A stretch of 64,000 bases of DNA from assembly GCA_949825045.1 (NCBI GenBank), contig OX463815.1:31983356-32047355 (forward strand). The letters are read 5' to 3'. Source of the DNA: Argyresthia goedartella. Taxonomy: Eukaryota > Arthropoda > Insecta > Lepidoptera > Argyresthiidae. The notes under the pieces were generated by a model. The model saw only the letters and a program-made list of their open reading frames with translations. It was not told the origin of the DNA and did not search any database. How positions within the stretch are numbered: the stretch's first letter is position 1; the number at the start of each line of letters is the position of its first letter. Below are positions 1 through 12,188 of the stretch, in pieces. The translations under genes and the position numbers were made by a program.

Positions 1-340
1 TTTTTTGACGTGATGACGTCTTCTAAATCGATGAACGCTGGCTGCACACACGAAAAAGCATGACTCAATGTCACGTTCCGCCTGAGCCGAGCGTGCATGC
101 GAGAGCGCGGAACAAGCGATAGAGAGGCACGATCGGCTAAGCGTTTCTTATGACATTATCAAGTTAAAGTATCGTCCGTACACCGACTTCACAGACTACC
201 AATCGTTTTTATTTATTGAGTTAGATATACATATACATGAAAAATGTGTTTCGACTAACACAAAATATTATTAATAATGTCCGCCATGGCCTTACGGGAC
301 GAGAAATCGAAAAAATGTCACAAAGGGCCACGCGGTCACG
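1..340. other. Noncoding DNA, nothing recognised
   Basis: AT-rich flank with no exon, RNA gene or element that I can support. An ATG-started open frame begins at 237 but it only becomes long because it enters the 45-bp minisatellite that follows. Confidence 0.5.
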
Positions 341-655
341 TTGTTTGTATGGGGTGTCGGTCACCCCTACATTGTCTTATAATTATTGTTTGTATGGGGT
401 GTCGTTCACCCCTACATTGTCTTATAATTATTGTTTGTATGGGGTGTTGATCACCCCTACATTGTCTTATAATTATTGTTTGTATGGGGTGTCGTTCACC
501 CCTACATTGTCTTATAATTATTGTTTGTATGGGGTGTCGGTCACCCTTACATTGTCTTATAATTATTGTTTGTAAGGGGGGTCGGTCACCCCTACATTAT
601 CTTATAATTATTGTTTGTATGGTGTGTCGGTCACCCCAACATTGCCTTATAAAGG
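341..655. repeat. 45-bp minisatellite, seven copies
   Basis: Seven head-to-tail copies of a 45-bp unit start at 341, 386, 431, 476, 521, 566 and 611. Each unit holds a short inverted repeat, GGGGTG then six bases then CACCCC, so each can form a small hairpin; the copies differ mainly in the loop and at a few bases. Because 45 is a multiple of three, the array reads as a 15-residue repeat in one + frame until a change in copy six introduces a stop. The last copy is the most diverged. Confidence 0.95.
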
Positions 656-1750
656 CTTAATTGATAAAACAGTTACGTTTTCGAAAAAAATGCTTTAATT
701 TATTATAATTCAAATAATCCATAAAAGTGATTTCCATTTTTCAAATGTGTTTTAGAATTATATTCACTTTAGTTTCTATGTAAAAGTCTTTTGAAAAATC
801 CAAGCTATATAGGGATAAATGCAGGGCCACGCGGGTCAGCTTCTGCGAATTTTCACTGTACAAATAACAGAGACAGAAACAGACAGACAGAGGTTTGAAC
901 ACAGCTCTGACGTGAGGTCAACACTGAAAGGCTCAATGTCCTTCAACATTTTTTTTGCGGGCGTTTAACGTGTTAAATTGTGTACATAAACTTTATTAGC
1001 GGGTATCAAAATTCAGGTGCAAGTAGGCCTAAGGCAGGTATTATTTCTATTGTGCAATTAATCGATCTGCCGATTGGAATGGAGTCAATAGTTCACATAA
1101 TTATGCACACCATTTATAATTTTATATCAATGTATAGCATATATGCAAAACGTACAACACTAAATATTGATTTTATTTTATATGTGATACAACCCAGTTA
1201 TCGAGCCAGGAATAACCTACATAATTTGCTAATATTGGCACTTCTCTTACTCACTTGAGGAGACTAAGTACCTTTTGCCAACAAACTTACCTAACGATGT
1301 TTGTGTAGACACGGGTAGACTAAACATTTCCAACCTATCCAAGGAAGGCAAAAGAAGGATTGTATAGAGATATTTACTTTGAGTACCCTGTCAACATACG
1401 AGGAGATATTTAACACACTTGGATTTCTTGATGAAATAATGTCAGACAAACTGCTAATTTCGGAAGCGTTAGTTAGTAGTCCTAAGATTCGTGTGCTTCG
1501 AGAATACTAGGTATGTAGTTTTAGCTCGTCGACTCGTATGTAGAGCCTTAAAGCAAGACATACATTTTAATTATACTTAACCACAAAGCTATGGCAGACT
1601 GACAGTTCAATTATTTGATGAATTGTTTAAATATATTTATTTATTGCTCCTAACAACTTCGAATTTGTCCGCTAATCCATATATCAGCAGTCTCCAATAA
1701 GTTACAGATTGTATAACAAAGGCAATATATTAATAATAATAATAAAAAAG
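656..1750. other. Noncoding DNA, nothing recognised
   Basis: No exon, splice-paired frame or recognisable element. A 92-codon frame at 980-1258 has no recognisable domain and is treated as chance. Confidence 0.5.
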
Positions 1751-2860
1751 TGGCCAAGTACGAGTCGGACTCGCCCATGAAGCAAGTAATTATGTGACTG
1801 GATGTATATGTTGTAACTTTGTTTTTCATAGTGTTTGTATGAATGACAAAGTTATCTTTGCGGTTTTTAATAAATGTTTTATATCTTAAAAACTGCTTAT
1901 TTTATTTTGTTCAAACCAATCTTCGTTGAAAGAGTGTATTGAGATATGACAGCAAAGATTTTTTGGAGATTTTTCACTCTATTACTTTAAAAGTTAAAGG
2001 GAGCACATTTTTCCACTTTGGAAGGAATTTTCCTTCCTTTCCATTTTTTCTCTTTAACGGTTTACTTTGAGGAAAAATGTTTTCAGGAACCTTGACGTCA
2101 TTTTTAAAGACCTAGATATATACTAGGGTTGTAACGGAGGCGTCTTATCGGAGGCGGAGTCGGAGTCGGAGGTGAAGAGCTTCGCCTCCGCGGAGTCGGA
2201 AGTTAACGGAGGCGGAGGCGGAGGTAGAAAAATATGTTTGATTTATTAAGGAATAGTAGTTATTCAAAGCTGTAGGTACATAAACAGTACACTTTAACAA
2301 TATTTTTAACGGTATTGATGTTTAGGAAGAGGCAAATTGTATTTAATAAACAATAGTTTTGCGGCTTTGTGGTTCAGTCACAACTATGCACAACTGCGAG
2401 CTAGTGAAAAAGTCGACAGGTTTATTCTTGTCCTGTCAAACCTACCTACCCACCGCCCGCGCGTTTCAATCGCACAAACGATCTTCACTTCATTCAGTTG
2501 CGTTCTCATAACAATGCTCAGCCGAGCGGCCGTGATGGCTAGCGTCGCCCCTGTCGCATTGCGTGTACATTTTTGTACGTAAATAAACTCCGTTAAACCT
2601 CCGTACAGAAATGTCGGAGGCGGAGACGGAGTCGGAGGTACGATTTCTATCGGAAGCTCCGAACTTTCGGAGGCGGAGGCGGAGCTCCGTTACAACCCTA
2701 ATATAGACATATAGGTTTGATGATCTACATACCAAGTTTCAACTGTGTTGTCTTAATAGTTTCTGCATAAAGTTGCTGTGACATACGGACGGACGGACGG
2801 ACCGACAGACTTGACGAAACTATAAGGGTTCCTTGTTTCTCTATGGAACCCCAAAAACGC
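1751..2860 (+). mobile_element. Old dispersed element with GGAC repeats, split by a MITE
   Basis: The left part begins with a motif containing AGTACGAGTCGGACTCG at about 1756. The right part carries a run of ACGG/GGAC tetramers at 2785-2810 and an AGGGTTCC...GGAACCCC pair at 2825-2853. The same signature is seen at 4390-4812, 13290-13420, 33318-33400, 34350-34400 and 46981-47075, so this is a dispersed family. Positions 2124-2700 are a later insertion that splits this copy. The class of the element (SINE or DNA transposon) is not certain. Confidence 0.6.
2124..2700. mobile_element. hAT-type MITE with target-site duplication
   Basis: The ends are inverted: TAGGGTTGTAACGGAGGC at the left and its near-perfect reverse complement at the right, ending in TTACAACCCTA. 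The element is flanked by 8-bp direct repeats, ATATATAC (2116-2123) and ATATAGAC (2701-2708), which match at seven of eight positions. Eight-base duplications are the hallmark of hAT transposition. Subterminal regions are rich in GGAGGC and GGAGTC repeats in both orientations. There is no transposase, so it would be non-autonomous. Confidence 0.85.
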
Positions 2861-4389
2861 TATATATAAAAATAAAACCTTTCTGCCATCATGTAGTAAA
2901 TATTTTCAAAATGAAGTTTTAAACGTAAGTGTTTTCCAACTCTGCTAAATATAAAGAAAAGGTTGTGGCAAGAATCTTGGAACTAAGAATTTCCTTCGAT
3001 ATTTTTTCTCCAATAGAAGAATGACCGCTCCATTGGACCGTGCGATCAACTTCAGTTTAACGAGATGGGAAAATCGAATTGAAAATGACGTTCACTTTGT
3101 TTTATTTCTAGATTGCTTCAATTTCATCCCTTCGAAATGTTTTGAGTTTCCACTTACTTTCTTAGAATATTATATTATACTTCCAGATAGAAACCATTAC
3201 TACGGTCGCGACTCGTCGTCTGCTAATGCAGTATGCTTCGCACTGATACCTTTACAGAAAATTCCATTAGACTTTTCGATTTGGGCAGATACAATTTTTA
3301 TAGTCAACAAAGATCAAACGGACATAAATCGATATGACTACTTCGACATATCAGCTACATTCGTATATCGATTAGGTCAATATACTCTGGTCACACGTGA
3401 AAGGTATGCTGTTCTAACACGAACCGAGACCTATCACCACAAATCTGTACACTTTATTTTCGTTCTCGCCCACTCGCGTTCTTTTCACACATGTCGGTTT
3501 TAAATTCTACAAAAGTGGGTATTTTAGTAACAAAGTAGTTCGACTTGTTCCAGCAGTATTATGTCAGAAGGAAGATCTCATGAAAACACTGGACGATGTA
3601 AATGCGGGAGCCAGAATAACTATTTATTTTAGGCGTCTTCAACGCTAAGTATTTTTCTTAAATCTGGTGAAAATTGTTTTTACAGTCTAAACACTGCTTA
3701 GAAACCATTAGACATGTACAAATTATACTCTAATAATAAGTGTTGCTAATACAAAACTATTATTTCAGCATTGTAACAGTAAATGAAGCTTGTATAGAGC
3801 AGATCCACCAGTTTGACTAATGTATAAGGGTTGTGTAACTATATGACCTATTTATTTTGCACGCTGGTAACACCATACAAAGGCACGTTCAAACAGGCTT
3901 TTTCTGTACCTATAATAATAACCAAATCATAAAGAAAATTTTACTGTGTGGTGATATTTATGCTTATTTTGGTGCTGAAATTGAAACACATTTTCCAGTT
4001 ATTTCAACAACACGAAGCGACGAAAAGTCCTTCTTTATGCTGGATGTAGGCTGCATAAAATCGCATTTTATGCACTAGTGCTAGTGCATAAAGTGTTGCC
4101 GTCATCTAGACTAAGATAATTGAGCCATTCAGACTGACAGACGAGGTGACTGCATTAAATAAACATGATATTTTAATAAATTTACTTTAATTTATTTGCA
4201 TTCTATGTTGCATAGTAAAAAAGAAACTAAAAACTAATAAAAACAAGTATGATTAACAAAAAATAAATAAAAAAAACAACGCATGACTCGGCAGTATCGC
4301 GTACGACCTAAGCCAAATAAATGCAGAAAAAAATACAATGGCGGGAAAGAGACTGTCTGTTTTTGACTTTTATTTAGTTAGTTGTTTTT
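2861..4389. other. Noncoding DNA; one unexplained 160-codon frame
   Basis: The only noteworthy item is an ATG-initiated frame of 160 codons at 3021-3503 (+). Its translation is rich in Phe, Tyr and His with no recognisable domain, signal peptide or repeat, and I see no splice partner, so I do not call it a gene. A short palindrome around TGCACTAGTGCTAGTGCA lies at 4072-4089. Confidence 0.45.
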
Positions 4390-4812
4390 AGGGTTCCGTA
4401 CCCGAAGGGTTCCAAACGGGACCCTATTACTAAGACTCCGCTGTCCGTCCGTCCGTCCGTCAGTCCGTCCGTCTGTCACCAGGCTGTATCTCAAGAACCT
4501 AGCTAGCTAGAGAGTTGAAATTTTCACAGATTATGTATTTATGTTGCCGCTATAACAACAAATACTAAAAAACAGGATAAAAGAAATATTTAAATGGGGC
4601 TCCCATACAACAATTCTTTCAATACCACATACAAACTTATGGATGCACCTGGTTACGTACATGGAGTGTGAAAGTAACCGCACCAATAACTTTGTAAACA
4701 ATATTTTGCTGTGTAAAATCCAAACTATTCACTCCACACCATCGCTTCCATTGAACGGTGGTACGGAACCCTTCGTGCGCGATTTAGACTCGCACTTGAC
4801 CGTTTTTTTTTT
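4390..4812 (+). mobile_element. Dispersed GTCC-repeat element with inverted ends
   Basis: It begins with AGGGTTCCGTACCCG and near the right end carries GGTACGGAACCCTTCG, an inverted match. Internally there is a GTCC tetramer run at 4441-4472 and an AACGGGACCCTATTACTAAG motif, and the end carries GACTCGCACTTGACC. The same motifs recur at 13290-13420, 33318, 34350 and 46981. There is no coding capacity. Confidence 0.7.
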
Positions 4813-7354
4813 TACATTATCACTGTTTTATTTCCTCGCAATCTAAGTGAAAAGCCATTTAAAGGCTAGTTTTATACCCTTGTTGTACAATCTACTATTA
4901 ATTTCTCGACAAAGTTGGAAACCGCTTTACGAACGTAAATATTTTTTTTGACAGATTAGCTTGGTTGTTTTGTAATTTTGCTTATTTCTGGCGAATACAA
5001 ATCGTATGTTTTTTATTAGTAAGACTGATTTATCAAACACAATACAATTGTAGTAATCGACAAAAACATATTCATCGTAGCGTGGACACACATCGTAAGT
5101 GGGGTGTTACGGAAGAAAACCGCAACGGATGTGCACAGAGTAATCAGTGACCAGTAACCATTGCACATGATCACTTCTAATACAACATGGGGGAATGTGA
5201 AATTCCTGCTTTGTTTGAAGTTCCGGTAGCATTTGCAGACGACATTCACGCTGTTGGAGAGCTGAAATAACTGGTGATATGAAGTCAGAGGGTCTCACCA
5301 CAAAATATAACTCCTGTTCAACACTTGTTTAAGTCAAAAAAGTATACGATTTGACGTTTGTTTTGAGGTTAAACTAAGTTTAACATTTTTGTAGTAACAC
5401 GGAGAATTTTTATTATTCTATGTAGATGAAAAATAAAGTTTTAGAGACTACTGCTAGTAAAACGCGACATTAGAATGTCCGACCGACATCTAATTTTAGA
5501 GCGACTTCCACTTGCTAAATTTAATTTGAGATGTCATAAAATGAAAAACTTTTCTGTCCGTGCGATCTGAAAAATAAGAAATCTCCGTAGTTCATCAACA
5601 TTGATTTTGCTCGCCCATATGGCATTTTGCTTACTATAATAAGTTTTAATAAATGACACACATGTTACTTCATCTGTGATACTTCCTAAGTGTAGACACT
5701 CCTTTGAGTGTTTAAGGCGTCGTGCCCACTTAGGTGACTCGACGTGATATTGATCTGCAAAGGCCACATTTGCACGTCGGCATGTCTTTGTGGGTACCCA
5801 ATCGTTCAACTGAGAGTCAGATCGATGTCACGTCTGGTTACCCAAGTGAGCACGAGCTGAGTTCAGAAGTACGTCTCTAAAGATCGATGTCACGTCTGGT
5901 TACCCAAGTGAGCACGAGCTGAGTTCAGAAGTACGTCTCTAAAGGCACTTTGAAATTCAATTCAATGTCAAGTGTTAATACACTTGGAAAGCAAGTAGGT
6001 ACTTAAATATACTTTGATTGCAAAACTATCTCAATCAACTTACTCACTCCAATTTGAAATGTAAAAGACGCGTCAACTTTGATGTTTACGACTAGAAAGT
6101 CAATTACCAAGACAAACCACACTTTTAGTTCATGCTACCAAAATTATGGATATGGGATATCGCATTAACACTTGCTACAGTTTACCATGACTTCCATTCA
6201 TACTTGACGATGAATTTACTAGCCTTGATATTAAGTCCAGATTTTAAAAGAAATTCTACATCTCGGTAATGTTGTATAATCATTGTAAGAGTAAAGGTAT
6301 CCATATTATTCGAATTCCGTATAAATTCGGCGTAAACCCTTACACTTATGCGAGCACCAAGGCGTCAAGATGTTTGAAATCGGATTATAATGCAGAATAT
6401 TGAAAACGAAAAATAATATGAATAGAAACAGCTGCATTGTATTGTATAGGTTTGATACTAGAATAATCCAGAGACAAGCATGCAGAACGTGACACTGCCA
6501 ATTAAGGTCACAACACAATATTTAGCGAGCTAATAAAATATATGGCATCGAATATATATACCAGGTGGCAATTCAATGCGATGCTCGTAAAATGTGATAT
6601 TGATAATAATAAAGTTGGTGATTCTTGATAGTAAATAAGAATATTGACGCTTTTAATCAGAGTTCTCCAATAAAGGGACAAATACAAAACACAATACCGA
6701 GAACAGTTTAATGACAGGTTTTATTTATATGTTAGAATGGTGACATGAGCTGTAACAAACGAATAACATAAACATTAATTTATGACTACATATTCGGTGC
6801 AATACTTTATTTTGATTTCTTTATTGATTTCAGCATCCAATAAATGATCTCGCTAGGAACGCAAGGCATAAAGACCAGTGGCCGAATTTCAAATGAGTGC
6901 ATTAGAGTGAATTGGCTAGACTACTACGTGCCAAGAATGGTAACTGAGTATTTGTTTCATGAACAAAAATCGACAATACTACATATAGCATAGATGTAGG
7001 TTACATTTCACTACGCAGGTAGAGTCTACGTAGAAGACTACGAGTACATTAATGACTATCAGAATATATTAACACCGGGTTGGTTCTCTAAAGACAAGAC
7101 ATGGTGACGACCATTGCAATGTTTCGATGATGGCATTGCGACGAAAACGGGGTTGCAATCCATTTTTGATCACCTACCTAGCAGAGCAACTTACTATTTT
7201 CGTTCGTCTCGTTTTACTATCTCTATATTTGTCGTTAGTTTTCTATCTATCAGCAAAAAATTTACACTCAACAACGACACTATATCCGTATACAGTCGGC
7301 TGTCGGGGAATAAAATCTGCCGCAGAGGTCAGTCTAAATTACATCCCTACGTAA
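4813..7354. other. Noncoding DNA apart from one tandem duplication
   Basis: No exon or RNA gene is supported here. The frames at 5016-5301, 5534-5809 and 6306-6518 lack domains, repeats or splice context. The 62-bp duplication at 5821-5944 is listed separately. Confidence 0.45.
5821..5944. repeat. Perfect 62-bp tandem duplication
   Basis: Positions 5821-5882 are repeated immediately at 5883-5944 with no visible mismatch. A perfect two-copy repeat implies a recent duplication, or an assembly error. Confidence 0.95.
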
Positions 7355-7619
7355 CGATCCGAATGGCCGAGTCGGCAGTGACCCAGCCTACGAAGCCAAG
7401 GGCTCCGGTTCGAGTCCCGATGGGGGAAAATCTTTGTTTGACGAGAACGGATGTTTGTACCCTGGTCATGGTTGTTTATCTACCTAAGTATAATATTTAT
7501 CTATATAAGTAAGTGTATCGTTGTCTAGTACCCAAGATACTGGGAATCCTAGTTTGGGCCTAGATCAATGTGTGTCAATAGTGTCCAAGGTATTATTATT
7601 ATTATTATTATTATTATTA
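7355..7619 (+). mobile_element. tRNA-derived SINE, family A
   Basis: The head resembles a tRNA gene: an A-box-like GAATGGCCGAGTCGGCAGTG, then a B-box GGTTCGAGTCCC at about 7408, followed by a unique body and a tail of ATT trinucleotides (7592-7619). A close second copy lies at 20774-21033 and a 3' fragment at 47898-47950. SINEs of this type use the internal Pol III promoter and depend on a partner LINE. Confidence 0.9.
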
Positions 7620-8085
7620 CGTCTAGGTCATTTAGTAAGTTCTTGATTGTACATATCATGCTTAGGGGATTCCAACGACGCCAAGCATCCTTAGCTGCGG
7701 AAAGGAAACAAATTAACTTCATGTTCGCTGTATAAAAGTCACACTTGGATTATAATGCGCCATTGTTGCTGCTTAAGATCCGTGCCACGGACGAAGGCAG
7801 GGAATTACACTCATCCTGTGATTATTGTAATGTGTGAAGCACCTAACTGCTTTTTGTTAGACCTTTGGCTGAAATTGTATCCCAGGAAATCCTAATACAA
7901 TTTCGGTAATATTGTCTTGTCAACACGTCTTTCTGTAACATCATCCATACCATCACAACAAAGATGTTAAAATCTCAGTTTTTCACATGCTCAAATGTTA
8001 CTCTACATAAAATTGAATGGTAAACTAGGTAACTACCATGCGAGAGGTAACAACCCGGGAAACCCTTAGTCTTTGATGTTTATAA

Positions 8086-8166
8086 GTCTGTGACGTCGCT
8101 GTTTCTAGTTCCCACGAATAAGGTTATCCTAGTGTGAGGCTAGATGCAATGTATGTGCTTATTTTT
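8086..8166 (+). mobile_element. SINE family B body fragment
   Basis: It matches the central body of the family B SINE seen complete at 23708-23932: GACGTCGCTGTTTCTAGTTC, then a TATCCTAGTGTG segment and GCAATGTATGTGC. The tRNA-like head is missing. Confidence 0.75.
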
Positions 8167-8420
8167 ATTTATTTTTTTATTTAGCCATTAAGGTGTCCCA
8201 CTGCTGGGCAAAGGCCTCCCCCTCTTTCGTCCACACTTCCCTGGGCTGTGCTACCTCCGGCCACCCCGGCAAAAACTTGTCGAAGTCGTCCTGCCATCTC
8301 CGTTTAGGCCTGCCTCTACGCCGGTATCCGTCCTGTGGCACCCAGTTAGTGGCGATTTTCGCCCATCTATCTGGGTGCATGTGACTTACGTGGCCGGCCC
8401 AGTTCCACTTCAGTTTAGCG
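8167..8420 (-). pseudogene. LINE ORF2 C-terminal fragment
   Basis: The minus-strand frame 8177-8380 encodes a 67-residue tail containing DRWAKIATNWVPQDG, a basic RRRGRPKRRWQDD block and a terminal QQWDTLMAK. This is the typical C-terminus of a group of arthropod endonuclease/reverse transcriptase LINEs. An A-rich tail (T-rich on the + strand, about 8160-8181) follows its stop. It is a 5'-truncated insertion and cannot be functional. Confidence 0.75.
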
Positions 8421-9188
8421 GTCTATGTGCCTATATATAATTATTTATGTCAGAGTCAGTATTTCAAAGTCTCTTTCAAACGATCGATTGTTTTCAAAGA
8501 ACTCGTAACAGGCACAAGTATTTTCCCCTTTTTTTATAGGAACTGAAGAACTGCCAATAATCACAAGAATAGTCCATAGCTTATTTAAACCGTTTAAACT
8601 TGTGCGATGGTAAGAGCAGCCAAATTACGACTCTTGGCATACACTCAATAGAGCTCTAGAACAAAACTGTGTTCCTTAGAATCTCATTAAAATCCTGGAA
8701 AGACTTAGACAAGTTTGGTAGGGATAGTGACTATTTTGATAGAATTGTTATATTTTGACAAAAACATATACCATACACGCACATAAATTGCGCTCACATT
8801 AGGATAACCTTTATTGTGGGAACCAGAAACAGCGACGTCATTCAGGACTCTAAATTCAGTAATGTCCTCGAGATCATCGCATGGTTATATTGCATTTATG
8901 CCCGACCAACAGTTAAGGGACATTTAGCTCTTTTTCTTAGCTGTCTAGCGATTGTTTCGGTGGCCGGACTCTTATATTTAGGGGTTCCCCAGGAGCCTAG
9001 ATGACCCTTACACTTAGGGCAAATCGAAACAACCGCTAGGTGGCCCCTGAAAGAAATAAAGTGTCCCCTAAAAGATAGGGATCGTTGGTGAAATCGGCCA
9101 TTAGACGACTATTTTAGTGGTGCTATCTATTTATTTATGTTTGCGTATCTATTAATGTCACCTATTAAAGTATATTTATGCAGATATT
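8421..9188. other. Noncoding DNA with a SINE B fragment
   Basis: A minus-strand family B SINE fragment lies at about 8790-8850 (contains GGGAACCAGAAACAGCGACG). Nothing else is recognised. Confidence 0.55.
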
Positions 9189-9212
9189 CCCCCTCCCCCC
9201 CCCCCCCCCCCC
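9189..9212. repeat. Poly-C tract
   Basis: A C homopolymer with a single T interruption. Similar tracts occur at 29641-29662 and 46236-46250. Confidence 0.95.
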
Positions 9213-9730
9213 TACACACACTAAATAACGTCCGACACTCAGAAGGTTCCTAATCAAATCATGAAGACGCCACTCTAATTGAGTCTGCGTTGCTGCCCCC
9301 AAAGTAGGCAAGTCTCCAGATGAATAATTCCGCTGCGGGAGCATCTACATTATTTCTGACACGGCCAAGATAATTTGGCAATTTGTTTCCAGAATTTGCT
9401 GGAGGTGTTTTATTCTGAAAGTATGCTATTTTGCCGCTTTATAATATTACGGTTTCACTAGTAATCACTGAAATGAATGGTCAAGTGAGAGTAGAACCTT
9501 ACGAAGCTCTTGAAAATAATGACTGTCGAACTTTCGTTTCAAATTTTCGGCAAAAGCCTCCCCCAATATTAAAACAAGCTTTTTGTTCCAGCTTCCTGCT
9601 ATTCTGGTCCATATTCTGCTATACAACTAATAATATAATAGGACTATGGCGACCTGATGGACTTAAGTAAATAATGTGGGACAAATGGAGTATAACATAC
9701 ATTACAAAGCTTCCATTTAAAATAGAGCTT

Positions 9731-9772
9731 TGGAACAGAGTGACAGAACTAGGGTTCTGTCACTCTGTTCCA
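9731..9772. repeat. Perfect hairpin, 19-bp arms
   Basis: Arms 9731-9749 and 9754-9772 are exact reverse complements around the 4-base loop TAGG. It may be a remnant of a foldback element; no function is implied. Confidence 0.9.
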
Positions 9773-9815
9773 TAGGGTATTCTTAGGAGAATACCTTTTT
9801 ACGATCGTACATAAT

Positions 9816-10227
9816 AGTACATTACTTCAGAGGGAAGAAAGTGACAGTTCCATACCGAGATTATGGCATTTGCGCCACGAGCTTGCGAGGGGCGCAAACC
9901 ATTTGAGGTATGGAACTGTACTTTATCCTGAGGTATGTATAGTGCTTTTTATTACACCTACGAGGAAAATTATAGACATAAATGCATCCATATTTTACAA
10001 AAAACACAAAGATAAATGAAAACTTTAATAGTACATTACTTCAGAGGGATGAAAGTGACAGTTCCATACCGAGATTATGGCATTTGCGCCACGAGCTTGC
10101 GAGGGGCGCAAACCATTTGAGGTATGGAACTGTACTTTATCCTGAGGTATGTATAGTGCTTTTTATTACACCTACGAGGAAAATTATAGACATAAATGCA
10201 TCCATATTTTACAAAAAACAAAGATAA
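9816..10227. repeat. 214-bp tandem duplication of a foldback element
   Basis: A unit starting AGTACATTACTTCAGAGGG at 9816 is repeated from 10030, giving a 214-bp period; the second copy fades at about 10227. Each copy contains a hairpin: CAGTTCCATACC pairs with GGTATGGAACTG, and the inner TTTGCGCC pairs with GGCGCAAA around an ACGAGCTTGCGAG loop. A related element with the same outer boxes lies at 58640-58790. Confidence 0.9.
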
Positions 10228-10654
10228 ATGCTAAATCAATCGAAGTTTTTGCGAAAATGCGCGGGCTTTTCCTTTTTTTATTCGCCCGTTTCTGGAGTAG
10301 GCTAAGATCATAAGGTCATGCAGCCACTTCTTCCGTGATTCCGCGCGTTTTATATACAAAAATAATTTCGTTTTTAATTTTCTGTATGCACCAAGGAGGT
10401 TGGTAACTGGTAAAAAAAAACTGTATATGGCCAGTAACAATTTACTTGAAATTTAATTAGTAGACAGGTCTCTTTGCAGTATGACTGCTGACAAATAAAA
10501 AAAAAAAACGGGTACATAATGGAATTTCATACATACCTCCTTGGGTCGGAAGGATTTTCATACAAACTTCCATACCTTGGGATGAAAGGATTTGAAGGGC
10601 GGGATAAAGGCGTTTCTTCCCTCTAATTGGTATAATTAGTATGTATTTTCAGAG

Positions 10655-11095
10655 CAGGTGTGATAAAATAATAGTTTATGTGACTGATATATACTGGAGG
10701 GCATAAAAACTCGAGAGTGGGTTTATGAAACGGGCCGACGGTAGTATAGATGTTTAGATACTTAATTATGAAGTAATGATATATGCCTAATTATGTACAG
10801 TTAAATAAACTAGTTTATCTACACACATATCATTAGTTCTCTTTGATGTGTTCAGGAACCGCATGTTTGACCGGCATGGTGGAATTGATAATTGCTTTCC
10901 ATTTGTTTAGCTTGTTCAGTAGTACCAACTTCACAGACAAACTAAGGGCGGCAAGCAGGCGGGCGACGGCGTTCGAAATTTGAATGTCATAATTTGTCGA
11001 AAATTGATAGATTTTACCAAGTAGTATAATATTATGCTGGTCTGGTCGTAACGTGCGGTTTTTGATAAAAGTGCATTATTTTCAGCCCCATTGAA
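10655..11095 (-). mobile_element. Dispersed 450-bp element E, copy 1
   Basis: It is the reverse-orientation relative of the copies at 31465-31920 and 34571-35033. Shared landmarks are a GGGCATAAAAACTCGAGAGTG arm, TAGTTTATCTACACACATAT, a central GCGTTCGAAATTTGAATG block, and a distal block around 11030-11058 containing ATTATGCTGG. This copy is diverged and its hairpin is reduced. Confidence 0.8.
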
Positions 11096-12188
11096 GTACC
11101 TACACACTTTCTGTTTTACGTTATCTTAATGCAATAACGGGCATTGACTCCTGTATACCACGTTATGCTCGTGATTTGGTTAGCGATACTTACATAATTA
11201 TTATGTGCAACGGTCGAAATTACTGTCCTTTAGCTTTTCATGGTAGCGGTCGCCGATCGTTACCATGGTGACAATTAATGATTCGGTTCGCAGTAGCACT
11301 CGGGTAAATGACGCTATCGCAATGATGATGATGATGAATGACGCTAACCCTTATACACTATAGAATATTGTATCGCCCGACTGATCGATACTACATTGTA
11401 ACTACAACAAAATGTCAAATCGCTTCTATTAATAGTATGCATTTGGAAATAGAAATTCATAGTAATGTAATGCATCCGCCACGCCATTCTTTTTACTAGC
11501 TAGCCATATGTCAGCCGCTGACTATATCTAATTAAAACTACACTCTCACTGTACCTGTATGTAAAAATATTTAATAACTCCAATTTTTGCGTCCAGTTTC
11601 ACAAAATCGTTTGTTTTTACAACCGACCAGCGGACACAGAAGAATGTCTGTGTTTATTCATCGCTGAATGTGTTTCTATTTCTGTTGCTTATAACTTTCT
11701 TTAGAGGGTAATTGTGCGAAACGAGATATATTTGAAATGTTGTCATGCCTTGACACTGCAGGAGTCTGGCGTGGGACCAAGATACTGTTAAATTAGTCGT
11801 ATACTTCAATCGATTATAATAATTTATTGCTTCAGTAGACATTTACTTACATAGAGTATCATTATTCATTACGATCATCAAAGACATTGACACACACTAA
11901 CTTTAAATTGAAAAAACTTATAGTATAGAGTAGACTAATAAACAAACCTTGAAATCACATTACAGGACAGCTATAAAAAACTAAACATTAACGGTCATAA
12001 ATAAAGGGTGTGTTGGCCTAAATACGATGCTAAAAACGTCCTATCACAATATTAGTTCTACTTGACGTCATTAGAACAAACAATGACTCAAACAGAGCTG
12101 TAACCAACACTAGAGTTTATCTCGTTCAAACATTACTATCTCGTGTAACTAAGAAATCCTAATCTAATCAGATTGTTTCCAATTTCAG
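11096..12188. other. Noncoding DNA, probably intron of the next gene
   Basis: No exon is recognisable. The segment ends in a good 3' splice site (TTTCCAATTTCAG, AG at 12187-12188), so at least the last part is intron of the large gene that follows. Confidence 0.6.

Noticed and set aside
237..575. 112-codon frame as a secreted repeat protein
   Set aside because: It is the 45-bp minisatellite read in one frame; array copies continue past its stop.
3021..3503. 160-codon plus-strand frame as a gene
   Set aside because: No domain, no repeats, no splice context or neighbouring coding sequence; plausible by chance in this length of DNA.
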